Source of the DNA: Thiotrichales bacterium | GTDB taxonomy: Bacteria; Pseudomonadota; Gammaproteobacteria; Francisellales; CACEW01 | Length of the DNA: 33,919 nucleotides | Assembly (NCBI GenBank): GCA_947478525.1 | Contig: CANJVU010000007.1 | Location: 1-33,919 of the forward strand | Direction of reading: 5' to 3' | In this document: positions 1 through 8,298 of the stretch, in pieces | How the letters are laid out: the number at the start of each line of letters is the position of its first letter | How positions within the stretch are numbered: position 1 is the first letter of the stretch | The notes under the pieces: model-generated | Seen by the model: the letters and a program-made list of their open reading frames with translations, nothing else | Databases searched by the model: none | What the model was told of the DNA's origin: nothing | Program-made: the position numbers and the translations under genes

Positions 1-90
1 GTCAGCTACGCTTGTGGACTTGTGCATAAGTGCCTTGAATATCTTCAAGCAACTTTTCTATTTGGAGCTGATATCTTTAAAGGTTCAAAA

Positions 91-300
91 TCAGTTTACA
101 AATAGGCTATTTTGCAATCCCTGTTGCACTTCATAGTTGAATCGGCGAACAATATTGCCAGTTTTAACATAGGCCAATTCCATGATAAACAACATCCAAG
201 TCATACCCAGGGTAATCGGGACGAACAGAAAGTGATATGAGGCCACTGCGGCAAATTGTAGACGCGCGATGTCAACAGAAAATAGGGAAGGTAAGATCAT
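91..300 (-). pseudogene. cydA: Truncated 5' remnant of cydA (cytochrome bd oxidase subunit I)
   Basis: The reading frame from the ATG at 300 to a stop at 91-93 gives 69 residues. Residues about 9-55 match the start of CydA: a DIARLQFA stretch, then [12 protein letters not shown] with the His that in CydA ligates a heme, then an [11 protein letters not shown] segment ending the first transmembrane helix. A full CydA is about 450-530 residues, so nearly all of the protein is missing. After residue 55 the similarity ends, and none of the three minus-strand frames in bases 1-90 continues CydA. A ribosome binding site (AGGA, 7 nt before the ATG) survives, so a short peptide could still be made. 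An in-frame extension to 375 has no ribosome binding site. I infer a gene truncated by deletion; cydB is not in view. Confidence 0.75.
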
Positions 301-420
301 GGCGGGTTCCTGAAGTGAAAGTAGGGCGATGATATTATAGTAGACTTTGTAAACGCCGTTCTTGATGTGAGTCAAGAAATGGTGTAACGTCTTTAAATAT
401 TCAGTGGTAAGGAGCGTTAC

Positions 421-2316
421 ATGACCGCGCGCGTGTTTTTAGTATCCATTGTATTAACACTATTACTGGCCATTTCCAACACATACCTTGCGTTAAAAAT
501 TGGTTTTGTCACCGCAGCGTCGATTCCTGCGGCGATTTTATCGATGGGCATTTTAAAATTCTCCAAAAAAGCGACCATCTTTGAACACAATCTGGTGCAA
601 ACCGCAGCATCCAGCGGTGAGGCCATTGCGGGCGGTATTGCTTATACCATCCCTGCGTTGATCATCATTGGTTTCTGGTCTAATTTTAATTACTGGGAAA
701 GTGTGCTGTTGGCGATAACTGGTGGCGTCATTGGGGTATTGTTTTCGGCAATTATTCGTCGGCCATTGTTAAAGGATCCGACGTTGAAATTCCCTGAGGG
801 TCAGGCGATTGCGGAAGTCTTAAAGCTCAAACAAAGCAAGAAAATTGGCATGGTGCCGTTGTTATTTGGTGCCCTGCTGGCAGCAGTGATGGATTTTTGT
901 CAAAGCACACAGCTAATGTTTGCACAGGCGTCGCGCGTGATGTTTGGTGGTGAGAGTCTTTATTCTTTTGGAATTGGCTTTGCGCCAGCAATGATCGGTG
1001 CCGGCTATATTATTGGTCTGCGTATTGGCTTAAGTTTGCTCTTGGGTGTGGTGATTTCTTATGGCATCGTGTTGCCAATCATCAGTCATGGTACCGTGCT
1101 GACCGAATCTGCCAGTGCGTATTTTGGTGACCATTATGCCATGTCGATGCGTTATGTAGGCGTTGGTGCGATGATTATGGCGGCATTGATTACCTTGATT
1201 CGTATGCTGAAACCCATCTATCAAAACATCACCAAGACTTTTAGTGAAGTGAGAAGTGGTCCCTTGGTTGAGCACGAGCGTGACTTGAGCATTAAAAGTA
1301 TTGTATTTGGTACTCTGGCATCGCTGATTATTTTGGGTGTGTTATTTAATCATTTGTTTGGCTTAGGCGATCTTGGCTTTGGCGCTGGCTTAACATTTTC
1401 GATGCTCTTGTTGAGTTTGGTTTATGTTGCAGTGATTGGTTTTATCATCACCATGATCTGCGGTTATTTTTCGGGATTGGTGGGTGTGTCGGCGAGTCCC
1501 GGTTCGTCAGTGATGATCGCTGGCATGATTCTCGCCGCATTGTTGGTACATGGCTTATTTTTGCTGCATACGCCAACGCTCACTAGTAATATGGTATTGA
1601 TCGGCGAGGCGGTGACGATTCTGATCAGCAGTGCGGTGATGCAGATCGCCTGCATTTCAAATGATACGCTGCAAGATTTGAAAGTCGGTCAAATTATTGG
1701 TGCCAGCCCACGCCAACAGCAATTGATGTTGATTTTTGGCGTGATTATCGCTTCGTTGGTGGTGCCAGCGGTAATGCAATTATTGTATTTGGCGTACGGC
1801 ATTGCTGGCCATATGCCGCACAGCGGGATGAATCCTGCGAATACGCTTGCCTCGCCACCGTCAGCGATTATGGCAATGTTAACCCAGGTGATTTTTGAAC
1901 AAACCATCCCCTGGAATTATTTAGGCATTGGTGCGCTGGCAGTGTTTTTGCTTTATCTGACGTCGCTGATTACCCGTAAAAAAGCCTTTGAAATTTCTCT
2001 GCTGGGCGTGGGCATTGGGATGTATTTGTCGATTATTACCACCACACCGTTGATTCTCGGCGGCATCATCAGCGGCATCGTGTTTTGGCTGAATGGTAAA
2101 GATGTGCAGGCGATTCGCCAGCATCGTAATATTTTGATTGCCTGTGGTTTGGTCACCGGTGGCGCGTTGATGGACATCGTGCTGACCATTCCGATGGTGA
2201 TTAATTCTGCCGGCAATGGCTTGACCTTTAACGTTCCTGCTGCAGTCAGTGGTGGCTTGGGTGTCCTGGCGTTGGTGGTGATGGTGGGGATGTTTTTGAG
2301 GAAAGCGCGAGCTTAA
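421..2316 (+). CDS. OPT family oligopeptide/metal-chelate transporter
   Basis: A 631-residue, strongly hydrophobic inner-membrane protein with roughly 15 predicted helices. The opening block ([12 protein letters not shown] followed by [13 protein letters not shown]) and the internal [13 protein letters not shown] block are typical of the bacterial OPT (oligopeptide transporter) family, which imports peptides or metal chelates. Substrate cannot be read from sequence. The start is well supported: AAGGAG lies 6 nt before the ATG. The N-terminus is slightly shorter than many relatives, beginning almost directly in helix 1. It stands alone on the plus strand and its stop overlaps the convergent rpoH stop by 4 nt. 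Family assignment is firm; the physiological role is not known. Confidence 0.9.
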   Translation: MTARVFLVSIVLTLLLAISNTYLALKIGFVTAASIPAAILSMGILKFSKKATIFEHNLVQTAASSGEAIAGGIAYTIPALIIIGFWSNFNYWESVLLAITGGVIGVLFSAIIRRPLLKDPTLKFPEGQAIAEVLKLKQSKKIGMVPLLFGALLAAVMDFCQSTQLMFAQASRVMFGGESLYSFGIGFAPAMIGAGYIIGLRIGLSLLLGVVISYGIVLPIISHGTVLTESASAYFGDHYAMSMRYVGVGAMIMAALITLIRMLKPIYQNITKTFSEVRSGPLVEHERDLSIKSIVFGTLASLIILGVLFNHLFGLGDLGFGAGLTFSMLLLSLVYVAVIGFIITMICGYFSGLVGVSASPGSSVMIAGMILAALLVHGLFLLHTPTLTSNMVLIGEAVTILISSAVMQIACISNDTLQDLKVGQIIGASPRQQQLMLIFGVIIASLVVPAVMQLLYLAYGIAGHMPHSGMNPANTLASPPSAIMAMLTQVIFEQTIPWNYLGIGALAVFLLYLTSLITRKKAFEISLLGVGIGMYLSIITTTPLILGGIISGIVFWLNGKDVQAIRQHRNILIACGLVTGGALMDIVLTIPMVINSAGNGLTFNVPAAVSGGLGVLALVVMVGMFLRKARA

Positions 2317-3197
2317 GCCGCCAACGCTTGTTTCAGTTGATTCATCGCCTGGGTTTCCAGCTGTCTGACACGCTCGGCAGAGATGCTGTACTTCGCAGCC
2401 AGTTGATGCAGCGTGGCTTTTTTCTCCACCAGCCAGCGTTGGGTGATGATGTCTTGGCTGCGGGCATCGAGATGTTCCATGCCGGCTTTCAAATGATCAC
2501 TGTCGAAGCTGTGTTGTTGACTGGATAGGGCTTCATTTTCTGGGCTCAAATCTGGGCTCGCCAAATACTGAATGGGTGAGAATTGAAATTCATCACCATC
2601 TTCATCGTCGGAGCCTTCCAATGAAATATCATGAGAGTTCAAGCGTTGTTCCATTTCCATCACATCGGATGGTTTGACGTTTAACTCTTTAGCGACATCC
2701 GCGACTTCTTCTTTGGTAAACCAGCCCAAACGGGTTTTTTGGCTGCGCAAGTTGAAGAACAATTTGCGTTGTGCTTTGGTGGTGGCGATTTTGACCAGAC
2801 GCCAGTTACGGATCACGAATTCATGAATCTCGGATTTGATCCAATGCACGGCGAATGAAGCCAAGCGCACGCCCATCGTTGGGTCGAAGCGTTTTACCGC
2901 TTTCATCAAGCCAATGCTGCCTTCTTGAATTAAATCAGCCAGTTGCAAACCATAGCCGTTAAAGCTGCGGGCGATTTTGATGACAAAGCGGAGATGAGAC
3001 AACACCAGGCGCTGTGCTGCGGCTAAGTCATTGTGTTGCTTTAAGCGTTCCGCCAGTTCCTTTTCTTCACCTTCTTCCAGCATCGGTACTGCGTTGGCAA
3101 AGGCAATAAAATGATCGATGCTTTGAATCGGCGCGACGCCGCCAAATATGGTGGCCGGTAAGTAATTGGGTAAGGTAATTAAGTTATTCTTTTTCAT
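2313..3197 (-). CDS. rpoH: RNA polymerase sigma-32 factor (heat shock)
   Basis: A 294-residue sigma-70-family protein, close to the 284 residues of E. coli RpoH. Region 2 is clear (DLIQEGSIGLMKAVKRFDP at about 88-106), followed by the RpoH box QRKLFFNLR at about 143-151, which distinguishes sigma-32 from RpoD and RpoS. The C-terminal region 4 helix-turn-helix (LHQLAAKYSISAERVRQLE) is intact. By family knowledge it directs core polymerase to heat-shock promoters. The ribosome binding site is weak, as is common for this translationally controlled gene. It lies 65 nt downstream of mvaD on the same strand, with a perfect FNR-type box in between, and its 3' end overlaps the OPT transporter by 4 nt. 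Confidence 0.95.
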   Translation of the reverse strand: MKKNNLITLPNYLPATIFGGVAPIQSIDHFIAFANAVPMLEEGEEKELAERLKQHNDLAAAQRLVLSHLRFVIKIARSFNGYGLQLADLIQEGSIGLMKAVKRFDPTMGVRLASFAVHWIKSEIHEFVIRNWRLVKIATTKAQRKLFFNLRSQKTRLGWFTKEEVADVAKELNVKPSDVMEMEQRLNSHDISLEGSDDEDGDEFQFSPIQYLASPDLSPENEALSSQQHSFDSDHLKAGMEHLDARSQDIITQRWLVEKKATLHQLAAKYSISAERVRQLETQAMNQLKQALAA

Positions 3198-3252
3198 GCT
3201 GAAGACTCTATCACAGTCGGGGGTAAAAATCCAGTTTTTTGAGAATGTTGTA

Positions 3253-3266
3253 TTGATTTATATCAA
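3253..3266 (-). promoter_or_regulatory. Perfect FNR/ANR-type box upstream of rpoH
   Basis: TTGAT-TTAT-ATCAA matches the FNR/CRP-fold consensus TTGAT-N4-ATCAA at all ten defined positions. Its centre is about 62 nt upstream of the rpoH start, and it overlaps the mvaD stop codon (3263-3265). The position would suit control of rpoH by an oxygen-sensing regulator, but no convincing -10 was found at the standard class II distance. No regulator of this family is encoded in the window. Confidence 0.4.
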
Positions 3267-4192
3267 TGTTGTGTTGGGATAATGACTTCTAACTTGGGAA
3301 AATACGCTAAGATTTTGGCTTGATCTTCTGCCAAGAACAGCAGCTTGAGATTGGGTCCGGCATCTTGGGTAAAATAAACCGGAATGCCTTCTTTTCGGCA
3401 TTGCCAAACCAACTGACGTGCGGCCAATGTCTCATGGGTTGAGTAAACCGTGGGGGGTAGCGAATCTTCCATGGTGGCGTGCATTGCCAGGGCGTTACGT
3501 TCGGCAATTTGGCCGAGCAGTTCAAATTCTTGCGTCGCCAATGCCCATTCGAGTTGCACCAGGTCATCATGCACTTGGTTGGGCCAGGTTTGATAACGCT
3601 TGGAAGTTTCAATAGTACGTTGCATTGCCTCTCGCGAGGACAGTGCTTTTTCGCTGGTCGATAAAATCAGTAAACCAACGCGCAGCTCTGGCCAATCGGT
3701 GTTGAGCGGTACGCCGTGAGAATCCAAGCCATCCGGGCGCTTGCCTTGCTGCCATTTAACAAAGCCATGCCATAACGAGCGACAGGCGCTGCCGCTGCCC
3801 AGACGTGCCAGCACGGATAATTGAGTGAGGTTCAAATTCCATTGATGTAGTTCATTTAGTGCCAGCGATAATGCCGCAAAACCGCTGGCGGAAGAAGCCA
3901 ATCCTGCCGCAGTAGGAATATTGTTAACTGTGGAGACGTTATAAAAAACACCGGTAGGTCGGTGCAAATCCAAAAACGCTTTAAGCCGCTTGGTAAAAGC
4001 CATATCTGGGGTGATGGCAGTGCCATTAACCTCATAATGATCAAGCGCTTCGGAAAATTCAATGGTGGTGCTGGTACCCTTATTGCCCAGCGATATCGAC
4101 AAACTGTCGGTATTGGGTAAATTGAGCTTGCTGTCACGTTTACCCCAATACTTGATCAGGGCAATGTTGCTGGGGGCGAAGGCGGTGGGCAT
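3263..4192 (-). CDS. mvaD: Diphosphomevalonate decarboxylase
   Basis: Catalyses the ATP-dependent decarboxylation of mevalonate 5-diphosphate to isopentenyl diphosphate, the last mevalonate-pathway step. The 309-residue cytosolic GHMP-fold protein begins APSNIALIKYWGKRD, the MvaD hallmark. It carries the phosphate-binding block PTAAGLASSASGFAAL, the SGSACRSLWHGF block and the FTQDAGPN motif near the C-terminus. I chose the ATG at 4192 because GAGGAG lies 7 nt upstream; an in-frame TTG at 4207 is less likely. It is divergent from the proline iminopeptidase gene, which separates it from the other mevalonate genes. The assignment is secure. Confidence 0.95.
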   Translation of the reverse strand: MPTAFAPSNIALIKYWGKRDSKLNLPNTDSLSISLGNKGTSTTIEFSEALDHYEVNGTAITPDMAFTKRLKAFLDLHRPTGVFYNVSTVNNIPTAAGLASSASGFAALSLALNELHQWNLNLTQLSVLARLGSGSACRSLWHGFVKWQQGKRPDGLDSHGVPLNTDWPELRVGLLILSTSEKALSSREAMQRTIETSKRYQTWPNQVHDDLVQLEWALATQEFELLGQIAERNALAMHATMEDSLPPTVYSTHETLAARQLVWQCRKEGIPVYFTQDAGPNLKLLFLAEDQAKILAYFPKLEVIIPTQH

Positions 4193-4221
4193 GACCGAAC
4201 TCCTCAAATGAATTTTTACTG

Positions 4222-4255
4222 TTGAAGTATACCATATTTAAAAAATCGCTATAAT
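4222..4255. promoter_or_regulatory. Divergent promoter region for mvaD (-) and pip (+)
   Basis: The 92-nt gap between the two starts is AT-rich. On the plus strand a perfect -10 (TATAAT, 4250-4255) precedes the iminopeptidase gene, with no good -35 at 16-18 nt. On the minus strand TATACT (4226-4231) with TTATAG 17 nt upstream could serve mvaD. The two candidates overlap, so the genes may compete for polymerase. Confidence 0.45.
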
Positions 4256-4284
4256 GAAAAACGGTTTAATCATCAGGCGTTATT

Positions 4285-5244
4285 ATGTTCCCCAATATTC
4301 AACCTTATCACAGCGAATACCTAGCTGTTTCCCCCATGCATAGCTTATACATCGAACAAGTCGGTAACCCCAATGGTGTGCCCGTGGTGGTGCTGCATGG
4401 CGGTCCTGGCGCAGGGTGTAGTCCCAGTCAGCGCTGTTATTTTGATCCGGCGTTTTATCGCATTATTTTGTTTGATCAGCGTGGTGCTGGGCGCTCTACG
4501 CCCAAAAGCGAAACGCGTGACAATACCCTGGCGCATTTAATCGCCGATATAGAATTGATTCGTCAGCATTTAGGTATCAAACAATGGCTGGTGTTTGGCG
4601 GCTCCTGGGGTTCGCTATTGGCAGTGGCTTATGGCGTTGAATATCCACAGCAGTGTTTTGGTTTTATCCTGCGTGGTATGTTTTTAATGCGTGATTTTGA
4701 GGTGGAATGGTTTATCCATCAAGTACGCTATTTCTGCCCGCAAGAGTGGTATACGTTTATCGATGCATTGTTGGCGTTAAGTGGTACTGAAATTGCTAAT
4801 AAAAATAACCTGCTGGCGGCAGAAATTATGGAAATCATGCAGTATGTGTTGGAACAAGGTGATGCTGAAAAAATCAATGCCATGTTTGCTGAATTATCAT
4901 GTTTTGAAGATAAAATCATGCTGTTGACGCCACAGCAAGAACGACGTGCACCTATCGATATGATGGTGGTTGTGGGTCGTTTGGAGCATCATTATTTTCA
5001 CAATAATCGCCATGAAGCCATAGGATTGTTGGATAAAATAGAGCGCATCAAACATTTGCCCTGCATCATCGTGCAAGGGCGTTATGATGTGGTGTGTCCG
5101 CCCATTACGGCATACGACGTGCATCAAGCCTGGCCAGGGTCGCAGTTAAATTTAGTGATTGGTGGGCATGCTGGGTCAGACCCTGCGGTGGCTCAAGGGT
5201 TGGTGGATGCGATGGAGACGTTTAAAACCTTGATTGGTGCTTGA
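4285..5244 (+). CDS. pip: Proline iminopeptidase (alpha/beta hydrolase)
   Basis: Releases N-terminal proline from peptides in the cytosol (peptidase family S33, by family knowledge). The 319-residue protein has the oxyanion block VVVLHGGPGAG at about 35-44 and the nucleophile elbow GGSWGS with catalytic Ser107. Later come the Asp-containing GRYDVVCP block and a C-terminal GGHAGSD His region, completing the triad. Length agrees with the family (about 310-320). It lies on the opposite strand to all its mevalonate-pathway neighbours and its last 52 nt overlap the 3' end of the kinase gene ending at 5193. No functional link to isoprenoid synthesis is apparent. Confidence 0.93.
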   Translation: MFPNIQPYHSEYLAVSPMHSLYIEQVGNPNGVPVVVLHGGPGAGCSPSQRCYFDPAFYRIILFDQRGAGRSTPKSETRDNTLAHLIADIELIRQHLGIKQWLVFGGSWGSLLAVAYGVEYPQQCFGFILRGMFLMRDFEVEWFIHQVRYFCPQEWYTFIDALLALSGTEIANKNNLLAAEIMEIMQYVLEQGDAEKINAMFAELSCFEDKIMLLTPQQERRAPIDMMVVVGRLEHHYFHNNRHEAIGLLDKIERIKHLPCIIVQGRYDVVCPPITAYDVHQAWPGSQLNLVIGGHAGSDPAVAQGLVDAMETFKTLIGA

Positions 5245-6113
5245 AACGATACGTCGGCGTGACCAATCCCCACTACGCAGTCGCCCAGTCCTGAGCCAGA
5301 GATTTTAGCGCCAAAAATACCAGGCGTTTGATTTAATTTGTCGACAATGCTTTGTAGAGTTGAATCATTGACACCCAGTTGATCCATAATGTGCTGGCCT
5401 TGAGTGAGCAATTGCCCCGTTGTTTTCCAATCCGCCTGTTCAATGGTTGATTTGGCTTGGCGGGATAGATCACCCATCTGTTGACATAATTTTTGTAAGG
5501 CAGCGGTATCGTTTTTAAAGCGTTCGTTCACGCTGCGAATCACTTCTGGTGTCGGAGTTTTATAGCCAGAATAAACCACCGTGAGTGGGGGGCTATGCGG
5601 TAAGGGAATCATCTCTGAAGTGGCGGGATCAAAATAAACCGTGCCTCCACAAATGGCTGCGGCTAAATCAAGACCAGAGCCCACGCCACCTTGTGCCTGT
5701 TGCACAATCTGTTTGGAGGCATTAAAAAAAGCATTACGATCCAGTGGCAGACCAAGCCATTGTTGCAATGTTTTTAGCGTGGCAACAGTGACGGCAGCAG
5801 AAGAACCAAATCCCACTTGATCAGAAAATTCAGATTTTATCCGAAGATCAAATCCTTGTGGTAGTTGCTGTTGATAATGTAATAAAACAGCCAAAATAAA
5901 TTGGAAGGGTTTTTCAATCTGTAATTTTCCAATCGTGGTTTGGTGCTGCCCTAGCATTGAATCTATGGTGATGATCTGATCGTTGCGAGGTATCAGCGTG
6001 ACATGAATCTGCTGATTGACCGCGCAAACAATCGCCGGTTCGCCGTGCAGTACGGCGTGTTCGCCGAGCAAAATTAATTTTCCAGGGGCGGAGGCATAAA
6101 ATTTAGATGACAT
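5193..6113 (-). CDS. GHMP kinase, probable phosphomevalonate kinase
   Basis: A 306-residue GHMP-family kinase. The N-terminal block APGKLILLGEHAVLHG resembles mevalonate kinases, the phosphate-binding loop is QVGFGSSAAVT, and the third motif is KISGSGLGDCV. Because the fused protein upstream carries a GKSSGVD mevalonate-kinase signature, and this one has GVGSGLDLAAAICGG, more like phosphomevalonate kinases, I assign it by elimination to ATP-dependent phosphorylation of mevalonate 5-phosphate. This is inference. The ATG at 6113 is preferred over 6137: it has a GAGGGG ribosome binding site inside the end of the upstream gene and overlaps it by 11 nt, implying translational coupling. Its 3' end overlaps the opposing pip gene by 52 nt. 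Confidence 0.75.
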   Translation of the reverse strand: MSSKFYASAPGKLILLGEHAVLHGEPAIVCAVNQQIHVTLIPRNDQIITIDSMLGQHQTTIGKLQIEKPFQFILAVLLHYQQQLPQGFDLRIKSEFSDQVGFGSSAAVTVATLKTLQQWLGLPLDRNAFFNASKQIVQQAQGGVGSGLDLAAAICGGTVYFDPATSEMIPLPHSPPLTVVYSGYKTPTPEVIRSVNERFKNDTAALQKLCQQMGDLSRQAKSTIEQADWKTTGQLLTQGQHIMDQLGVNDSTLQSIVDKLNQTPGIFGAKISGSGLGDCVVGIGHADVSFQAPIKVLNVSIASTNP

Positions 6114-8298
6114 GAACCCCTCGGGTATCGCACTCAATGCGCTCTAGCTCGTATCCCAACTCGTGCGCCAGTGGCTGTAGATCGGTGGTGCTTACGACCA
6201 ACACAATGCCACCCTGGTCACCGCGAATGCTGCCGCCGCCGCAGATTTTAGCGGCGCCGCCAGCGGTTTCGATGGCGTTGATTAACTGCTGCACCTTTTG
6301 TGGCACCACGCCAATTTGGCACAGCAGGCGATGGTTGTCGCGGATGCCTTGGATAAACGCTGGTAAATCATTTTTACCAAGCGCCTCGTCAATATGATTG
6401 GTGATCTGTTCAAATTGACTTGCCAAGTCGGTATTTTCAAAGTGATGGGTGACCGCGCTGACGCATTCACCGGTGGTGCAATCTGGTCTGCCGGTGTTGA
6501 TGACGTACAGCGGAAAGTTGGGAATAGGGCGCTCAATGGTATGACCATTTTCAAAACGCAAACAGCCGCCATGGGTGGCAATGTGTAAATCGACTCCGCT
6601 AGATTTACCGTGTTGTAAGTTTTCGGCGGCCAGCGACAGTTCAAATTGTTTTTTTGATTCCAGGATATTGCCATAAAAATGCGCGATGGCAAAATTGGTG
6701 CTGACAATTGCTGCGGCGGAAGAGCCCATGCCACAGCCAATGGGGATGGTTGAATGGGTTTTGACAGTAATGCCTTGTGCTGCATTGGGTTTGACGGCAT
6801 CCAACATATTGGTGGCGGTATAATGCAGTAATTCAAAGGGCTTTTTCAGCACATCACGAATGCCACGTTCGCCGCGTAAAAATTTGCCGTGCGCATCTTG
6901 CAGGCGATGTTTCAGTTCGCGCAATTTATCGAGAGTATATGCACCTTTGTGTTCGATGTTCATTAATTCAAATAACACGGACTCGTTGGTGTTTGGATTG
7001 ATGGTGGTTTCGGCATAGCGCGTCACCGCCATCGCAATCGCAGGCGCACCGTGCACCACGGCATGTTCGCCGGAGATAATCAATTTACCTGGCGCACGGG
7101 CAGTGATTGGTTCTTTGGACGCGCGGGCTAACCGTTGATAAATCGGTTTGTGTTGGTCCATCGATGCCAGGCGATATTGGCCAGTGCGATGCGAAGGTAA
7201 ATGCAAAGTACTGCCATCGGTGGGGGTTTTATAGGAATAAAACGCTTCGTATTCTGCCAGGCTCAATTCAACGCGGCTGTTTAAAATAGTTTGATGGGTT
7301 TGTTTGTGTAAATGTTGCTGGTAACCCGGTTGAATGACGCCACTGAAAAATTCTGCGACGCAACCGGAGCCGTAGCTGTAAAAGCCAACACGTTGTCCTG
7401 ACAAATCAGCGGGTATGTTTTCCAGCAAAGAAATTAATCCCAGATACAAAGAGGCGGTATAACAGTTGCCAATGATGCGGCTGTATTGCAGGCTGGCATC
7501 GGTTTCATGGCTGAGGCGTTCGGCACTGATGCGTTCCAGTTGATTGACTTGCGCCAGTTTTTGATGGGCTTTTTCGGCCAGTTTTGGGATGGGAATATGA
7601 TATAGAAAGTGTTGGTGGTCTGGGTAAGTGCGGCCAGAGTTTTGCTGATAATCCTGCCAAGTTTCTTTCAGCGCTTTCAAATATAAATCGCAGGAATATT
7701 TGCCTTCGACCAACGCTTCTTCACGATAATTAGGGCGCCAGAAATCCATGGCGTCTTCAGTGTATAAACCGCTTTCGGGTTCAATGGCGATAATGCGCGG
7801 ATTAGCCGACAGCAACATCGCTACAGCACCGCCACCTTGAGAGGATTCACCCACACTGCCCAGGCCATAACGAGCAATGTCCGAGGCGATCAATAAGATT
7901 TTTTGTTTTGGGTTCATGGCAATCATCGCCATCGCCATTTTCAAGCCAGCGGTGGCGCTGTAGCAGGCTTGTTTTAGCTCCACCACGCGACATTGGCGCG
8001 ACAGACCTACTAATTCATGCACAAAAATACCGGCAGCTTTGGATTGGTCGATGCCGCTTTCGGTAGCAAATAACAGGGTGGTAATGCTTTTGATGTCAAT
8101 GCCGTCTAATACTTTTTCCGCGGCATTGGCGGCCATGGTAACGATGGTTTCATCCGGCGGTGGCACCGCCATTTTGTGCTGGCCCAAGCCGACATAAAAT
8201 TTATCTGGATCAACACCACGACCGTCCGCCAACGTCTTGAGATCCAAGAAATAATGTGGTGTGTAAAAAGCGATATTGTCGATGCCAACCTTGATCAT
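6103..8298 (-). CDS. HMG-CoA synthase::mevalonate kinase fusion protein
   Basis: One uninterrupted 731-residue frame carries two pathway enzymes. Residues 1 to about 390 are a bacterial-type HMG-CoA synthase: Glu80 (LLFATESGIDQSK), nucleophile Cys112 (ELKQACYSAT), His234 (LYHIPIPKL) and a GFYSYGSGCVAEFFSG block, with spacing close to S. aureus MvaS. Residues about 397-731 are a mevalonate kinase: APGKLIISGEHAVVHG (402-417), IGCGMGSSAAA (520-530), GKSSGVD (564-570, catalytic Asp570) and a diverged glycine-rich motif 3 (ICGGGSIRGDQGG, 685-697). The linker is about 15 residues. The protein would make HMG-CoA and, after the reductase step, phosphorylate mevalonate. Its start overlaps the HMG-CoA reductase stop as ATGA (8295-8298). 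There is no internal ribosome binding site or stop suggesting two genes. Confidence 0.9.
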   Translation of the reverse strand: MIKVGIDNIAFYTPHYFLDLKTLADGRGVDPDKFYVGLGQHKMAVPPPDETIVTMAANAAEKVLDGIDIKSITTLLFATESGIDQSKAAGIFVHELVGLSRQCRVVELKQACYSATAGLKMAMAMIAMNPKQKILLIASDIARYGLGSVGESSQGGGAVAMLLSANPRIIAIEPESGLYTEDAMDFWRPNYREEALVEGKYSCDLYLKALKETWQDYQQNSGRTYPDHQHFLYHIPIPKLAEKAHQKLAQVNQLERISAERLSHETDASLQYSRIIGNCYTASLYLGLISLLENIPADLSGQRVGFYSYGSGCVAEFFSGVIQPGYQQHLHKQTHQTILNSRVELSLAEYEAFYSYKTPTDGSTLHLPSHRTGQYRLASMDQHKPIYQRLARASKEPITARAPGKLIISGEHAVVHGAPAIAMAVTRYAETTINPNTNESVLFELMNIEHKGAYTLDKLRELKHRLQDAHGKFLRGERGIRDVLKKPFELLHYTATNMLDAVKPNAAQGITVKTHSTIPIGCGMGSSAAAIVSTNFAIAHFYGNILESKKQFELSLAAENLQHGKSSGVDLHIATHGGCLRFENGHTIERPIPNFPLYVINTGRPDCTTGECVSAVTHHFENTDLASQFEQITNHIDEALGKNDLPAFIQGIRDNHRLLCQIGVVPQKVQQLINAIETAGGAAKICGGGSIRGDQGGIVLVVSTTDLQPLAHELGYELERIECDTRGVHVI

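Noticed and set aside
1..90. Short minus-strand frame reading RYQLQIEKLLEDIQGTYAQV and ending near position 6
   Set aside because: Too short (about 24 residues) and without start or family similarity; it does not continue CydA.
4205..4207. TTG start for mvaD
   Set aside because: The ATG at 4192 has GAGGAG at ideal spacing and gives the family N-terminus.
6282..6836. 184-residue minus-strand ORF within the fusion gene
   Set aside because: It is an off-frame reading of the mevalonate kinase domain, whose own frame shows all motifs; the translation is low in recognisable structure.
7090..7160. Suspicion that the HMGS::kinase fusion is a frameshift or assembly artefact
   Set aside because: The frame is continuous, the linker reads as ordinary coding sequence, and both domains are complete in the same frame. 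Retained as real, pending read checks.
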